In this document: piece by piece, positions 17,343 through 28,061 of the stretch
Numbering within the stretch: the stretch's first letter is position 1
Layout: the number at the start of each line of letters is the position of its first letter
DNA from: Allosphingosinicella deserti
GTDB taxonomy: Bacteria > Pseudomonadota > Alphaproteobacteria > Sphingomonadales > Sphingomonadaceae
DNA length: 64,000 nucleotides
Assembly (NCBI RefSeq): GCF_003012735.1
Contig: NZ_PXYI01000009.1
Span: forward strand, 1 to 64,000
Direction of reading: 5' to 3'
The notes under the pieces: model-generated
What the model saw: the letters and a program-made list of their open reading frames with translations, nothing else
Database searches by the model: none
Told to the model about the DNA's origin: nothing
Translations under genes and position numbers: made by a program

Positions 17343-18341
17343 TCAGGCCGCAGCCCTGCTCAACCACGGCGCATAGAATTCGCGCAGGATCGTCAAGGCG
17401 CGATCGGGATCGGCCTCCTTGTTGAAAGCATTGCGAAATTCCGCGGATCCATGGAAGCCGCGCGTATACCAGCCGATGTGCTTGCGTGCGACATTGACCC
17501 CGATGACGCTGCCATAATGGTCGAGCATCTCGCGATATTGCGTGCAGATAACGTCGAACTGCTCGTCGACCGAGGGGTCTGGCCTGTGCTCGCCGGTGTC
17601 GAGCCAGTGCATCACCTGCCCGAGAAGCCACGGCCGGCCATAGGCACCGCGTCCGATCATCACGCCGTCGGCGCCGGACAGCGACAGGGCTGTGTCGACA
17701 TCCTCGAGGCTGCAGATGTCGCCATTGACGATCACCGGGAGCGACACCGCGTCCTTGACCTTGCGGACGAAGGCCCAGTCCGCCTCGCCCTTGTAGAGCT
17801 GGTTGCGGGTGCGCCCATGGACCGTGATCATCTTCACGCCAAGATCCTCGGCAATGCGCGCGAGTTCCGGCGCATTCAGGCTCGAATGATCCCAGCCCAT
17901 CCGCATCTTGAGCGTCACCGGGACTTCCACGGCCTTGACGGTAGCATCGATGATCGAGGCGGCGAGCTTGAGATCACGCATCAGCGCGGATCCGGCATCG
18001 CCGTTGACCACTTTCTTGACCGGGCAGCCCATGTTTATGTCGATGATCGCTGCCCCGCGATCCTCGTTGAGCTTGGCCGCTTCCGCCATTTCCTCCGGCG
18101 CGCAGCCGGCAAGCTGCATAGACACCGGATCCTCGATCGGATCCCAGGCGGCCTTCTGCAGCGATTGACGGGTCTCGCGGATCATCGCCTGGCTGGCGAT
18201 CATCTCGGTCACGGTGAGACCGGCACCGTAGCGCTTCACCATCTTGCGGAACGGCCGATCGGTGACGCCAGTGAGGGGCGCCAAAATGACGGGCGTCGCG
18301 ATCCTTACGGGACCGATCGAGATTGGCGACAGCTTCGGCAT
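17343..18341 (-). CDS. dusB: tRNA-dihydrouridine synthase DusB (NifR3 family)
   Basis: FMN-dependent enzyme that reduces uridines in the tRNA D-loop to dihydrouridine. The 332-aa TIM barrel has [17 protein letters not shown] at the start, [20 protein letters not shown] with the catalytic Cys, [17 protein letters not shown] and [13 protein letters not shown] (phosphate binding). ATG 18341 starts the conserved [10 protein letters not shown]; a TTG at 18380 is in frame but adds only non-conserved residues. As nifR3 it classically heads the ntr operon, and here it precedes ntrY by about 100 bases. It is divergent from ispDF. Confidence 0.95.
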   Translation of the reverse strand: MPKLSPISIGPVRIATPVILAPLTGVTDRPFRKMVKRYGAGLTVTEMIASQAMIRETRQSLQKAAWDPIEDPVSMQLAGCAPEEMAEAAKLNEDRGAAIIDINMGCPVKKVVNGDAGSALMRDLKLAASIIDATVKAVEVPVTLKMRMGWDHSSLNAPELARIAEDLGVKMITVHGRTRNQLYKGEADWAFVRKVKDAVSLPVIVNGDICSLEDVDTALSLSGADGVMIGRGAYGRPWLLGQVMHWLDTGEHRPDPSVDEQFDVICTQYREMLDHYGSVIGVNVARKHIGWYTRGFHGSAEFRNAFNKEADPDRALTILREFYAPWLSRAAA

Positions 18342-18406
18342 GGGAGCCCGGCAGATAGTGGCAAAGGCGCTAGCGGGCAAGATCAGGCTGCGTTAGGCAG
18401 CCGCCG

Positions 18407-19573
18407 ATGGACACGAGGGGCAAGATAGTCGCATTGCTGGTCGCGGCCGGCAGCGGGACACGCGCAGGTGGCGGACTGCCGAAGCAATATCGTACGATTG
18501 CCGGGAAGCCGATGATCGGGCACGCGATTGAAGGGCTCTTGCATCCGCGCATTGCTGCGGTGCACGTGGTGATCGGCCAGGGTCAGGAACGCCAATTCGC
18601 CGACGCCACCCGCACCTACTCCCTGCCAGAGCCGACCCTCGGCGGTTCCGAGCGACACGATTCCGCGCGTCGGGGTCTGGAAGCGATCGCCGCGCAGGGT
18701 GGTGCCGACATCGTGCTGATCCACGATGCCGCGCGTCCGTTCCTGCCCTCTCGCGTCGTCGATGCCCTCATCGATGGAGCCCGAGGTGCGGGAGGTGCCG
18801 TTCCCGGGCTGCCAGTGGTCGACACCCTCGCCCGGTCCGGCGACTTGCTCGGTGATGTAGTCCCCCGCGCCGGACTGATTCGGGTTCAGACGCCGCAAGC
18901 TTTCCGGTTTCCAGCCATCCTCGCAGCCCACCGGGCCTGGAAGAATGGCATCGCCACCGACGATGCTCAGATTGCCCGTGCCGCAGGGATCGAAGTGGCA
19001 GTCGTCGAGGGAGATACGATGCTGGAGAAGCTTACCTACGAGGCCGATTTCGTCCGTGCCGAAGAGCGCCTAGCCGCCTCTCTGATAAGCCGAACAGGGA
19101 TGGGCTTCGACGTTCACAGTTTCGAGGCCGGCTCCGGCGTGTGGATGGGCGGCGTCCTCATTCCGCACGGCCGGAAGCTTAAAGGACACAGCGACGCCGA
19201 TGTTGTTCTCCACGCGATCACCGATGCGCTGCTCGGAGCCATTGGGGAGGGGGACATCGGCCAGCATTTCCCGCCGTCCGATCCCCAGTGGCGTGGCGCC
19301 GCGTCGTCGCGGTTCATCGAGCATGCCCGCGGCCTCATCGCGGCCCGCGGCGGCCGGATCGATCATGTCGACGCGACGATCATTTGCGAGGCACCCAAGG
19401 TTGGCCCGCACCGCGAGACGATCCGCCGATCCGTGGCCGCCTTGTTGCGGCTGCCTCCGGCGGGGGTTAGCATCAAAGCCACGACCACGGAGCGGCTCGG
19501 CTTCACCGGTCGCGGCGAAGGCATAGCGGCGCAGGCGATCGCGACCGTCCGACTCCCGGAGGAAAAATCATGA
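18407..19573 (+). CDS. ispDF: Bifunctional IspD/IspF, MEP isoprenoid pathway
   Basis: Fused enzyme of 388 aa that carries out two non-consecutive MEP-pathway steps: the IspD part (1-225) makes CDP-methylerythritol, and the IspF part (230-388) makes 2-C-methyl-erythritol 2,4-cyclodiphosphate. IspD shows AAGSGTRAGGGLPKQY, GGSERHDSARRGLEA and LIHDAARPF. IspF shows GMGFDVHSFEAGS (zinc D and H), GHSDADVVLHAITDAL, GEGDIGQHFPPSDPQW and KATTTERLGFTGRGEG. Such fusions are common in alphaproteobacteria. The 3' end overlaps the following gene by 4 bases (ATGA). Confidence 0.97.
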   Translation: MDTRGKIVALLVAAGSGTRAGGGLPKQYRTIAGKPMIGHAIEGLLHPRIAAVHVVIGQGQERQFADATRTYSLPEPTLGGSERHDSARRGLEAIAAQGGADIVLIHDAARPFLPSRVVDALIDGARGAGGAVPGLPVVDTLARSGDLLGDVVPRAGLIRVQTPQAFRFPAILAAHRAWKNGIATDDAQIARAAGIEVAVVEGDTMLEKLTYEADFVRAEERLAASLISRTGMGFDVHSFEAGSGVWMGGVLIPHGRKLKGHSDADVVLHAITDALLGAIGEGDIGQHFPPSDPQWRGAASSRFIEHARGLIAARGGRIDHVDATIICEAPKVGPHRETIRRSVAALLRLPPAGVSIKATTTERLGFTGRGEGIAAQAIATVRLPEEKS

Positions 19574-20076
19574 AGACCATCATCGCCGCATTCCTGTTCG
19601 CCGGATCGCAGACCGCAGCAGCGGCCGAGTCGCCCTGCATGACCCGCACCGAATTCAACGACATGAGCCTGTTCGTTCTGCCGGCCCTGCTCGATGGTGC
19701 TGCGGCCAAGTGCCAGGCCTACTTGCCCGCGAACGCCTATCTGCTGACCGGCGGCCGCACCTTTGCATCCCGACTCAAGGTGCAGAGCGATGCGCGCGCC
19801 GAAGAGGCAATTGCCGGCTTTGTGAAAATAGGAGGCAGCAAGCTTCCCGAGGGTGTCAGCGGCGCGACGCTCGGCAGCTTCATCCGCGACATGGCGCGTT
19901 CCGAACCGTTCAAGAAGATCGGCGCCGGCGAGTGTGCCACCATTGACGAGGCATCCGAGTTGCTGGCGCCCTTGCCGCCTGAAAATCTCGCAAATCTCGT
20001 GCGGTTGCTGATCACGCAGTCGACCAAGAAGGACAAGAACCCGCCCTTTCGTTTCTGCCCGACGGAGGCGATGTGA
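19570..20076 (+). CDS. Secreted protein of unknown function, four cysteines
   Basis: I do not recognise a named family. The 168-aa product begins with a short signal peptide (MKTIIAAFLFAGSQTAAAAE), so the mature protein should be periplasmic. It has four cysteines (in ESPCMT, AAKCQA, AGECAT and FRFCPT), which could make two disulfides, and otherwise looks helical. It is locked between ispDF and cinA by overlaps of 4 bases on each side (ATGA and GTGA), so all three are translated together. No enzymatic motif is visible. Confidence 0.8.
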   Translation: MKTIIAAFLFAGSQTAAAAESPCMTRTEFNDMSLFVLPALLDGAAAKCQAYLPANAYLLTGGRTFASRLKVQSDARAEEAIAGFVKIGGSKLPEGVSGATLGSFIRDMARSEPFKKIGAGECATIDEASELLAPLPPENLANLVRLLITQSTKKDKNPPFRFCPTEAM

Positions 20077-20597
20077 GCGACCGCGATTACATGCTGCCAT
20101 CCGAGTTGATCGACGCAGCGCGGAAGGTGATCGAAGCCAATCGCGCCCGCGGAAAGCGGATTGTCGTGGCGGAGAGCTGCACGGGCGGGCTCGTCTCCGC
20201 AGCACTGACCGAGATCGCAGGCTCATCCGACGTGTTCGAGGGCGGGATCGTCACTTATTCGAACGAGGCGAAGATGGACCTGCTGCGGGTGTCCGAGGAC
20301 GTGCTCGACACGTTCGGCGCCGTGTCCATCGCAACCGCCTGGGCGATGGCCCAGGGCGCGCTGGGCAAGACACGGGCGGACACCGCCGTGGCGATCACCG
20401 GTATCGCTGGGCCGGGCGGCGGCAGCGAGCGCAAGCCGGTCGGCACGGTCGTCTTCGCGCGCGCCCGGCGCGGCGCCGATCCGAAGGAAATCGTCGCCGA
20501 CACGAAGAATTTCGGAGATCTCGGCCGCGGCGGGATTCGCCTTCAGGCGGCGCTCTGCGCGCTCGAACTGCTGATGCCGGTGGCGCCGTCGGCCTGA
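20073..20597 (+). CDS. pncC: CinA-family nicotinamide-nucleotide amidohydrolase (PncC-type)
   Basis: Stand-alone CinA C-terminal domain (174 aa) that deamidates nicotinamide mononucleotide to nicotinate mononucleotide in pyridine nucleotide salvage. Family motifs are VVAESCTGGLVSAALTEIAG, FEGGIVTYSNEAKMDLL, AITGIAGPGGGSERKPVGTV and a C-terminal RGGIRLQAALCALELL. The start is GTG 20073, overlapping the previous stop. The C-terminal end overlaps the end of the convergent RatA/Coq10-family gene by 55 bases. Confidence 0.92.
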   Translation: MSDRDYMLPSELIDAARKVIEANRARGKRIVVAESCTGGLVSAALTEIAGSSDVFEGGIVTYSNEAKMDLLRVSEDVLDTFGAVSIATAWAMAQGALGKTRADTAVAITGIAGPGGGSERKPVGTVVFARARRGADPKEIVADTKNFGDLGRGGIRLQAALCALELLMPVAPSA

Positions 20598-21052
20598 GCG
20601 GCGCTGTGCTCCTCGCCGCCCGGCCCGTAGAGCTGATGCGCACGTTCCTCGAACGCGCCGATCATCCGTCGGAGCGCGCGATCGAACATCTGCCCGGCCA
20701 GACTTTCGAAGATGCGGGAGCGGAAGGCGAAATCGACGCAGAAGTCGATCTTCGTGCCCCCATGCCCGTCCGGCTCGAAATGCCAGTCGTTGCGGAGATA
20801 TTTAAGCGGTCCCTCGACATAGTCGATCTTGATGTCATGCGGCCGCTGCTTGTTGACGCGCGACGTAAAGCTTTCCTTGATCGCCTTGAACCCGACGACG
20901 AGGTCGGCAATCATCACCGTCTCGTTGTCCGAGCGGATACGGGTGGCCGCGACCCAAGGAAGGAATTCATGGTAGCGCTTCACGTCAGCGACCAGATCGA
21001 ACATCTGTTCGGGCCGATAGGGCAGATGGCGGGTTTCGGAATGACGTGGCAT
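20543..21052 (-). CDS. RatA/Coq10 family protein (START-like polyketide cyclase fold)
   Basis: 169-aa START-like protein of the Coq10/RatA group; characterised relatives bind ubiquinone and support respiration (Coq10) or affect ribosome assembly (E. coli RatA). Typical segments are YRPEQMFDLVADVKRYHEFL, WVAATRI, LVVGFKAIKESFTSRV, PLKYLRNDWHFEP and CVDFAFRSRIFESLAG. The last 25 residues are low-complexity (Ala/Ser/Gln/Glu) and lie partly over the cinA end on the other strand. It follows lipA by 24 bases and is probably in the same operon, as in many alphaproteobacteria. A toxin role is not implied. Confidence 0.9.
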   Translation of the reverse strand: MPRHSETRHLPYRPEQMFDLVADVKRYHEFLPWVAATRIRSDNETVMIADLVVGFKAIKESFTSRVNKQRPHDIKIDYVEGPLKYLRNDWHFEPDGHGGTKIDFCVDFAFRSRIFESLAGQMFDRALRRMIGAFEERAHQLYGPGGEEHSAAQADGATGISSSSAQSAA

Positions 21053-21076
21053 GGGGTGATCTAACGCCCGTCTCGC

Positions 21077-22024
21077 TCAACGTTTCCCGGCGAGCTTCGC
21101 TTCGCGCGCCGCCTTCATCTTCGCGAAATCGTCTCCCGCATGATAGCTCGACCGCGTCAGCGGCGATGCGGCAACGAGCAGGAAACCCTTGGCCCGTGCG
21201 ATCGCCGCATAAGCAGAGAAGGTCTGGGGCGTGACGAACTCGACGACCTTGGCGTGGCGCGGCGTGGGCTGGAGATACTGACCCATGGTCAGAAAATCGA
21301 CGTCGGCTGAACGCATGTCGTCCATAACCTGGTGCACTTCCAGGCGCTCCTCGCCGAGCCCGGTCATCAGGCCTGATTTCGTGAAGATGGTAGGGTCCAG
21401 TCGCTTGACGCTCTCGAGCAGGCGCAGCGAGGCATAATATCGCGCCCCCGGGCGGATCGTCGGATAGAGCCTCGGAACCGTTTCGAGATTGTGATTGTAA
21501 ACGTCCGGACGCGCCGCGACGATCGCTTCGATCGCGGCTTCTGGCTTGTTGCGGAAATCCGGTGTTAGAATCTCAATCGTCGTCGACGGCGTATTCCGGC
21601 GAAGCGCCTCGATCACCTTGACGAACTGCCTGGCGCCGCCGTCCGGCAGATCGTCGCGATCGACCGAGGTGATGACGATGTGCTCGAGGCCGAGCTCGGC
21701 AGCCGCTGTCGCGACATGCTCGGGCTCGAGCGGATCGACGGCACGGGGCATGCCCGTCTTGACGTTGCAGAAGGCGCAGGCGCGGGTGCAGGTGTCGCCC
21801 AGGATCATCACCGTGGCGTGCTTCTTGGTCCAGCACTCGCCGATGTTCGGGCAAGCGGCCTCTTCGCAAACCGTCGCGAGATTGAGGCTGCGCATCAGCT
21901 TGCGAGTCTCGGCAAATCCGACGCTGGTCGGCGCCTTGACCCGGATCCAATCCGGTTTGCGAACCTTGCCTTCTAGCTTGGGAGCGGTCGGCTGGGCGGA
22001 GGCGGGGAGAACGGCGTCGGTCAT
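21077..22024 (-). CDS. lipA: Lipoyl synthase
   Basis: Radical SAM enzyme that inserts two sulfurs into protein-bound octanoyl groups to form lipoate. The 315-aa product has both cluster motifs: the auxiliary CxxxxCxxxxxC in [13 protein letters not shown] and the radical SAM CxxxCxxC in [13 protein letters not shown]. The C-terminal part has [20 protein letters not shown] and an RSSYHAGD motif with the auxiliary-cluster serine. ATG 22024 starts [10 protein letters not shown]; the frame stays open upstream to 22060 but that would run toward the divergent carbonic anhydrase promoter region. Confidence 0.97.
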   Translation of the reverse strand: MTDAVLPASAQPTAPKLEGKVRKPDWIRVKAPTSVGFAETRKLMRSLNLATVCEEAACPNIGECWTKKHATVMILGDTCTRACAFCNVKTGMPRAVDPLEPEHVATAAAELGLEHIVITSVDRDDLPDGGARQFVKVIEALRRNTPSTTIEILTPDFRNKPEAAIEAIVAARPDVYNHNLETVPRLYPTIRPGARYYASLRLLESVKRLDPTIFTKSGLMTGLGEERLEVHQVMDDMRSADVDFLTMGQYLQPTPRHAKVVEFVTPQTFSAYAAIARAKGFLLVAASPLTRSSYHAGDDFAKMKAAREAKLAGKR

Positions 22025-22104
22025 GGCCGCCAGATAGCGATCCGTGGTCCGACTTGCCACCCCTTCCCCTTCGCGGCTAACCGCCCGGCCAAAGGAGGAT
22101 CCAA

Positions 22105-22740
22105 ATGGCGGACTTCAATGCGCTGATCGAAGGCTATCGGGAGTTCCGGAAGACCGGCTGGAGCCGGGAGCGCGCGCGCTGGTCGGAGCTTGCCGAAGGC
22201 CAGAGCCCGAAGGTGATGGTGATCGCCTGTTCCGACAGCCGGGTCGACCCGGCGCAGATCTTCAACGTTCGGCCGGGCGAGATCTTCGCTGTCCGCAACG
22301 TGGCCAACCTGGTCCCGCCGTATGAGACCGGCGGCGGACATCACGGTGTTTCGGCGGCGCTGGAGTTCGCGGTCACGCAGCTTCAGGTGGAGGAGGTCAT
22401 CGTCCTCGGCCATGGTTTCTGCGGCGGCTGCGCTGCGGCGCTGACCGGGCAGTTCGACGACGCGCCGTCCGGCGAAGGGCGGTTCATCGCTGACTGGATC
22501 GAGCTGCTGCACAACGCTCGCGATAAGGTGCGCGATGCCCACCCGGAACTCGACCGCGCGGCCTTCCTGGCGATGGAGCAGGAGGCAGTCAGGGTCTCTC
22601 TTGAAAATTTGCGCACCTTTTCCTGGGTGCGCGAGAGAGAGGCGGACGGACGGCTGAGGCTGCGCGGCGCGTTTTTCGCGATCAGCGACGGCATCCTCCA
22701 CCTCCTTGACGAGACGAGCGGCCGCTTCTCCCCCGCCTGA
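22105..22740 (+). CDS. Beta-class carbonic anhydrase
   Basis: Zinc enzyme (211 aa) that interconverts CO2 and bicarbonate in the cytoplasm. The beta-class zinc ligands and catalytic dyad are visible in [10 protein letters not shown] (Cys, Asp-Arg pair) and GHGFCGGC (His, Cys). [19 protein letters not shown] is the conserved dimer/active-site segment. A strong ribosome binding site (AAAGGAGGATCCAA) precedes the ATG. The gene stands alone between the divergent lipA and a convergent permease gene. Confidence 0.95.
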   Translation: MADFNALIEGYREFRKTGWSRERARWSELAEGQSPKVMVIACSDSRVDPAQIFNVRPGEIFAVRNVANLVPPYETGGGHHGVSAALEFAVTQLQVEEVIVLGHGFCGGCAAALTGQFDDAPSGEGRFIADWIELLHNARDKVRDAHPELDRAAFLAMEQEAVRVSLENLRTFSWVREREADGRLRLRGAFFAISDGILHLLDETSGRFSPA

Positions 22741-22789
22741 GCGGACTCCGTACCGCTGGGTCGACAGGCGCGGCGCCGGCTCAGACTCC

Positions 22790-24202
22790 CTAGATCTTCG
22801 CTCCGGCGAGGCTCTTGCGCGCGCCGTACAGAAGATAGAGGACGATGCCGCCGGCATTCCAGATCAGGAAATAGAGCTGCGTCTTCGATGGCAGGCTGAT
22901 GAACAGATACAGGCAGCCGAGGATCGCGAACGTTCCGACAACCCACGGCAATGGCGTTCGGAACTTGCGTTCCGCATCGGGCGCCCTGCGGCGCATGATC
23001 AGCATGCAGGCGGAGACTGCGACGAAGGCCGCGAGCGTTCCGGCGTTGGCGAGGGCGGCAATCTCGTCGAGTGGGAAGATCCCTGCAATCACCCCGACGA
23101 TGATCGCGGTGAAAATCGTGATGCGGACCGGGGTTCCCCGGCTTGAGACGCGGGCGAGCCCCGGCGGAAGCAGGCGATCGCGCGCCATCACGAAGAAGAT
23201 ACGGCTCTGACCGTAGAAGAAGGCCAGGATGACCGTCGGCAGCGCTATCACCGCCGATGCCGCAAGGTATTTGGCGGCGCCGTTCTGGCCGAGCTCCCGC
23301 AGGATAAGGGCGAGCGGCTCCGGGCTGTTGGCGAAGCGCGTATAGGCGAGCGCTCCGATCGCGGTTGCTGCAACGGCCATGTAGATGAGGACGCAGGCGA
23401 CCATCGATCCAACGATTCCGATGGCGAGATCGCGCGACGGATTCTTGGCCTCCTCGGCCGCGGTCGCGATCGCGTCGAAGCCGTAAAATGCGAAGAAGAT
23501 GATTGCTGCTGCCGCCATCACGCCGCGCTCGATGCCGTCCGGCGCAACCGTCTTGCCGAAGCCGTTCGGCATGAATGGTTCGAAGTTGGCGCCATCGAAG
23601 TAGGGCAGCGTCACGGCAACGAAGACGATCAGCGCGATCACCTTCACGACGACCAGAATCGCATTAAGGGTGGCGCTTTCGCGGGTTCCGTAGATGAGCA
23701 GGCCGGCGACCAGCGCAATGATGAAGATCGCGGGGAGGTTCACCACTCCGCCAAGCTCGGGACCGTTGGCGAGTTGCGCCGGGAGAGCCCAGGAGGTATC
23801 CGCCAGGAAGCCCGCAGCATAGCCTGACCATCCGACGGCAACGGCGCTGACGACCAGCGAATATTCAAGGATCAGGCTCCAGCCCACGATCCAGGCGACG
23901 AGCTCGCCAATTACCACGTACGAGTAGGTGTAGGCACTACCGGAGGCGGGGATCATCGTCGCCATCTCGGCGTAGGCAAGGGCAGCGCAAGCGCAGATCA
24001 GGCCGGCAATCGCAAAGGACAGGATCACCGACGGGCCTGCCTTGTCGGCACCGACGCCGATCAAGGTCAGAATTCCGGTTCCGACGATGGCGCCGACTCC
24101 CAGCGCGATCAGATGTGGCCACCCAAGGCTCCGCTTCAGGCGATGCTCCGGCGCCATCTCGTGATCGGCGAGGACCGTCTTCCGCGCATTCCAATTGCTC
24201 AA
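22790..24202 (-). CDS. APC superfamily amino acid permease
   Basis: Inner-membrane amino acid transporter of about 470 aa with 12 or more hydrophobic helices. The first helix has the APC consensus LGVGAIVGTGILTLIGVGAD, and later segments (FAFYGFDAIATAAEEAKNPS, ARVSSRGTPVRIT) match the cationic amino acid transporter-like (CAT/YfnA) subgroup. The start is probably TTG 24202, because GGGGAG sits 4 bases upstream; ATG 24157 (MAPEHRLKRSLGW) is the alternative. The substrate cannot be named from sequence alone. It is divergent from a small lipoprotein gene. Confidence 0.9.
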   Translation of the reverse strand: MSNWNARKTVLADHEMAPEHRLKRSLGWPHLIALGVGAIVGTGILTLIGVGADKAGPSVILSFAIAGLICACAALAYAEMATMIPASGSAYTYSYVVIGELVAWIVGWSLILEYSLVVSAVAVGWSGYAAGFLADTSWALPAQLANGPELGGVVNLPAIFIIALVAGLLIYGTRESATLNAILVVVKVIALIVFVAVTLPYFDGANFEPFMPNGFGKTVAPDGIERGVMAAAAIIFFAFYGFDAIATAAEEAKNPSRDLAIGIVGSMVACVLIYMAVAATAIGALAYTRFANSPEPLALILRELGQNGAAKYLAASAVIALPTVILAFFYGQSRIFFVMARDRLLPPGLARVSSRGTPVRITIFTAIIVGVIAGIFPLDEIAALANAGTLAAFVAVSACMLIMRRRAPDAERKFRTPLPWVVGTFAILGCLYLFISLPSKTQLYFLIWNAGGIVLYLLYGARKSLAGAKI

Positions 24203-24356
24203 GGCACTCCCCTCCCCTTTTCTGGTTGCGCGGACAAGACCACGCACGAGCAACTTTGTGAAGAGCGTTCCACGCCGGTTCGATCGAACGGCATCGGTTG
24301 CAAAGGCGGCATTGCCGATGCCACAAGGGCTTCCGGAACCGGGAGACGCCGCGACG

Positions 24357-24650
24357 ATGAAGCCCCTGCTGTTTCTGCCGCTCGTGATGCTTACCGGCGG
24401 CTGCGCGGCAGAGGTCACCCATCCGACCAAAAGCGTCGCAGAGATGGAGATCGACATCGATCAATGCTCGACCGCCGCCAAGGACAGATACTGGATGGAT
24501 CCGATCGCGGCGCTGTACAACGCTTATGATTGCCTCGAAGCGCGGGGCTACCAGCGGGCCAATGCCGAAGTGAAGGCCCGGGTCGAGAAAGCCGTTGCTA
24601 GGGTGCCCGCTGGGAACACGGGGACCCTGCCCTGCCGCGTCCCTTGCTAA
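24357..24650 (+). CDS. Small lipoprotein of unknown function
   Basis: 97-aa protein with a lipoprotein signal peptide: MKPLLFLPLVMLTGGC, lipobox LTGGC with Cys16 as the lipidation site. The mature part has four further cysteines (DQCSTA, YDCLEA, LPCRVPC) and no recognised domain. Start ATG 24357 follows GGGAG by 11 bases. It is divergent from the permease and convergent with the DnaJ-domain gene. The lipoprotein call is firm; the function is unknown. Confidence 0.75.
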   Translation: MKPLLFLPLVMLTGGCAAEVTHPTKSVAEMEIDIDQCSTAAKDRYWMDPIAALYNAYDCLEARGYQRANAEVKARVEKAVARVPAGNTGTLPCRVPC

Positions 24651-24700
24651 GCCGGTCATTGACTCGCCCAGCCTGCTGATCGTCGGGCCTTTTCACCCCT

Positions 24701-25378
24701 TTAGTAAATGTAGCCCTCTCGCTCGAGGAACTCGCGTTCCGAGGTGGACAGGGATCCTCCCTGCCTCTTGGCTGAGCGGTGCGGCTTCGTGGCTGCCGCA
24801 CGTGGGCGCTGGCCGGTGCGAACCGCCGGCGCGGGTGCTCCGGTCGCCGATCTCGGCATCGCCTCTGCGGATGGCTTGGCTGCCAACGCGGCAGCGCGGA
24901 TTTCGGCGGCGACGATGGGGGGCACGAAGGGCTCATCGGGCAGAGCCGGCTGGCTTCGCAAATCGGGCTCGGCAAAGGCCGACTCGCTCTCGCTCGCGGC
25001 GCGCGAGCGCGCGAGATCGGTTGCGCGCTCCGCCATCATCGCGATCACTCCGCCAAGCACCACCGCGACGATCCATCCGCTCCATCCGAACATGATTGCG
25101 CGCGTACGGCGCGGCGGCGAAGGGGGCGCCGAAGACTGCACCAGCACGATATCCTGCGCGCGCACCCACTGGCGCCGATCATAATCCGAGCGGCGCTCGG
25201 GATCCCTCAAAATCGCGAACGCCCGATTGATCTCGGCCGCACTTCCCTCGCTGGCGGAGCCGGCCAGATGATCGGGGTGATATTTCTTCATCAGGGCGCG
25301 GTACGCCGCCTCGATCACCACGCCTTCAGCGGTGGGCGCGACGTTGAGGATCTCGTAAAGGCTACGCTGCGAGGCCAT
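24701..25378 (-). CDS. DnaJ-domain protein with one transmembrane helix
   Basis: 225-aa protein with an N-terminal J domain (residues 4-70) containing the HPD tripeptide in KKYHPDHLAG, a single transmembrane helix (about 95-112, GWSGWIVAVVLGGVIAMM), and an Ala/Pro-rich, positively charged tail. It lacks the Gly/Phe and zinc-finger regions of true DnaJ, so it is a J-domain co-chaperone probably recruiting DnaK to the membrane. The ATG at 25378 begins the J domain itself. It is a monocistronic-looking gene just downstream of the DUF892 gene on the same strand. Confidence 0.85.
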   Translation of the reverse strand: MASQRSLYEILNVAPTAEGVVIEAAYRALMKKYHPDHLAGSASEGSAAEINRAFAILRDPERRSDYDRRQWVRAQDIVLVQSSAPPSPPRRTRAIMFGWSGWIVAVVLGGVIAMMAERATDLARSRAASESESAFAEPDLRSQPALPDEPFVPPIVAAEIRAAALAAKPSAEAMPRSATGAPAPAVRTGQRPRAAATKPHRSAKRQGGSLSTSEREFLEREGYIY

Positions 25379-25429
25379 TGCGCCTTCTTGCCGCAGAATG
25401 GGCTCAAGGGCCAGTCCAGTCCCGCACGA

Positions 25430-25951
25430 TCAATGGCTTGCGCCGCCGCCGCCCGCGCGCAGGGCGACATATTTGCGGGTGAGATCAGGCAGGCTGTCTT
25501 GCACCCAGGCGGCCATTGCGACCTCCTCGCCCAAGGTCTCCCGAAGCAAAGCGGTCGCTGTCGGGAATGCCCCCGCTTCCGCGAGAGCAATCAGCGAAGT
25601 GTAGCTCGCGATTTCGTAATTCTCGAAGGCTGCGTTGACGAGCTGGTTCTTGATCACTTCGTCCGGCGCCGCGACGTGCCCCATTGCAGCAAGATTACCC
25701 ATGAACGACAGTGCCATGTCCTTGAGGCTGGAAGAGCGTTCCCCAAGCGATCCCATGATGTCGTCGAGACGCCGGATCTGCACTTGGGTCTCCGTCCGGT
25801 GCAATCGCAGCCGCTCGGCCACTTCCGGATAGCGCACCAGTCGGTCGAGCTGGCGATCGATAAGGGAAAGCGCCTGATGCTCGACCGCATGCACGTTCTG
25901 GAGGCCTGTCACGAAGATCATGCGGAGGTGGCTTGTGGATGTCGTGGCCAT
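25430..25951 (-). CDS. DUF892 family protein (YciE/YciF ferritin-like)
   Basis: 173-aa four-helix-bundle protein of the DUF892 group. Signature: LRMIFVTGLQNVHAVEHQAL followed by RLHRTETQVQIRRLDDIM, that is, helices with Glu/His spacing like ferritin-like proteins. Relatives (YciE, YciF) are stress-induced. The start ATG 25951 has GGAG 7 bases upstream and gives the normal family length. The frame stays open for another 73 codons upstream to an ATG at 26170, where it encodes a signal-peptide-like stretch; see findings. Confidence 0.82.
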   Translation of the reverse strand: MATTSTSHLRMIFVTGLQNVHAVEHQALSLIDRQLDRLVRYPEVAERLRLHRTETQVQIRRLDDIMGSLGERSSSLKDMALSFMGNLAAMGHVAAPDEVIKNQLVNAAFENYEIASYTSLIALAEAGAFPTATALLRETLGEEVAMAAWVQDSLPDLTRKYVALRAGGGGASH

Positions 25952-26194
25952 GTTGAATCTCCGTTCATGCTTGGCGCCTTCAACGGCGAGCAGCTCCCCT
26001 TGATCCAACGGAATGACAAGCAGCGTGGTGTGACGGCGACGATCTGCAGCCTCGGACTCGGAGACCCTCGCCAGGCTCGGAGGCGGCCGTGGTACGGCAT
26101 CGTTGGTGCCGAACGAGCAGCCGGAGGCTCCAAGCAGGATCAGGAAGGCGGCGGCATGCGCGGGCACCATGCCGCACCGACCTCCATAAATGGA

Positions 26195-26221
26195 AAGCGC
26201 TCCACAGTTTGCGGAGCGCTT
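26195..26221 (-). terminator. Terminator hairpin downstream of ettA
   Basis: A perfect 9-bp stem (AAGCGCTCC with GGAGCGCTT) with a 9-base loop sits 6 bases after the ettA stop codon. On the minus strand the stem is followed by TTTCCATTTA, a weak T-rich tail. Confidence 0.75.
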
Positions 26222-26226
26222 CAGTC

Positions 26227-27906
<1,680 letters not shown>

Positions 27907-28061
27907 GGCGGCGCTCGTCTCCGGATGATCTGATTGGGAAATTCGAGCGCTTACCTAGTGTCTCGGAGGCCTTTTGGCAAACGCTGCGACACGCTTTCGC
28001 ACGGCCATGACCGGACAAGCCCCTTGTGGCATAGGCTTGCCCTTGGCTATCGACACGGCCC

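Noticed and set aside
20543-21052. Toxin gene of a toxin-antitoxin pair (RatA label)
   Set aside because: No partner antitoxin is adjacent; the gene belongs with lipA and fits the ubiquinone-binding Coq10 group.
24203-24290. EcfG (GGAAC...CGTT) promoter for the permease
   Set aside because: A GGAAC is present on the minus strand, but the second half is CGTG with 18-base spacing, too far from the consensus.
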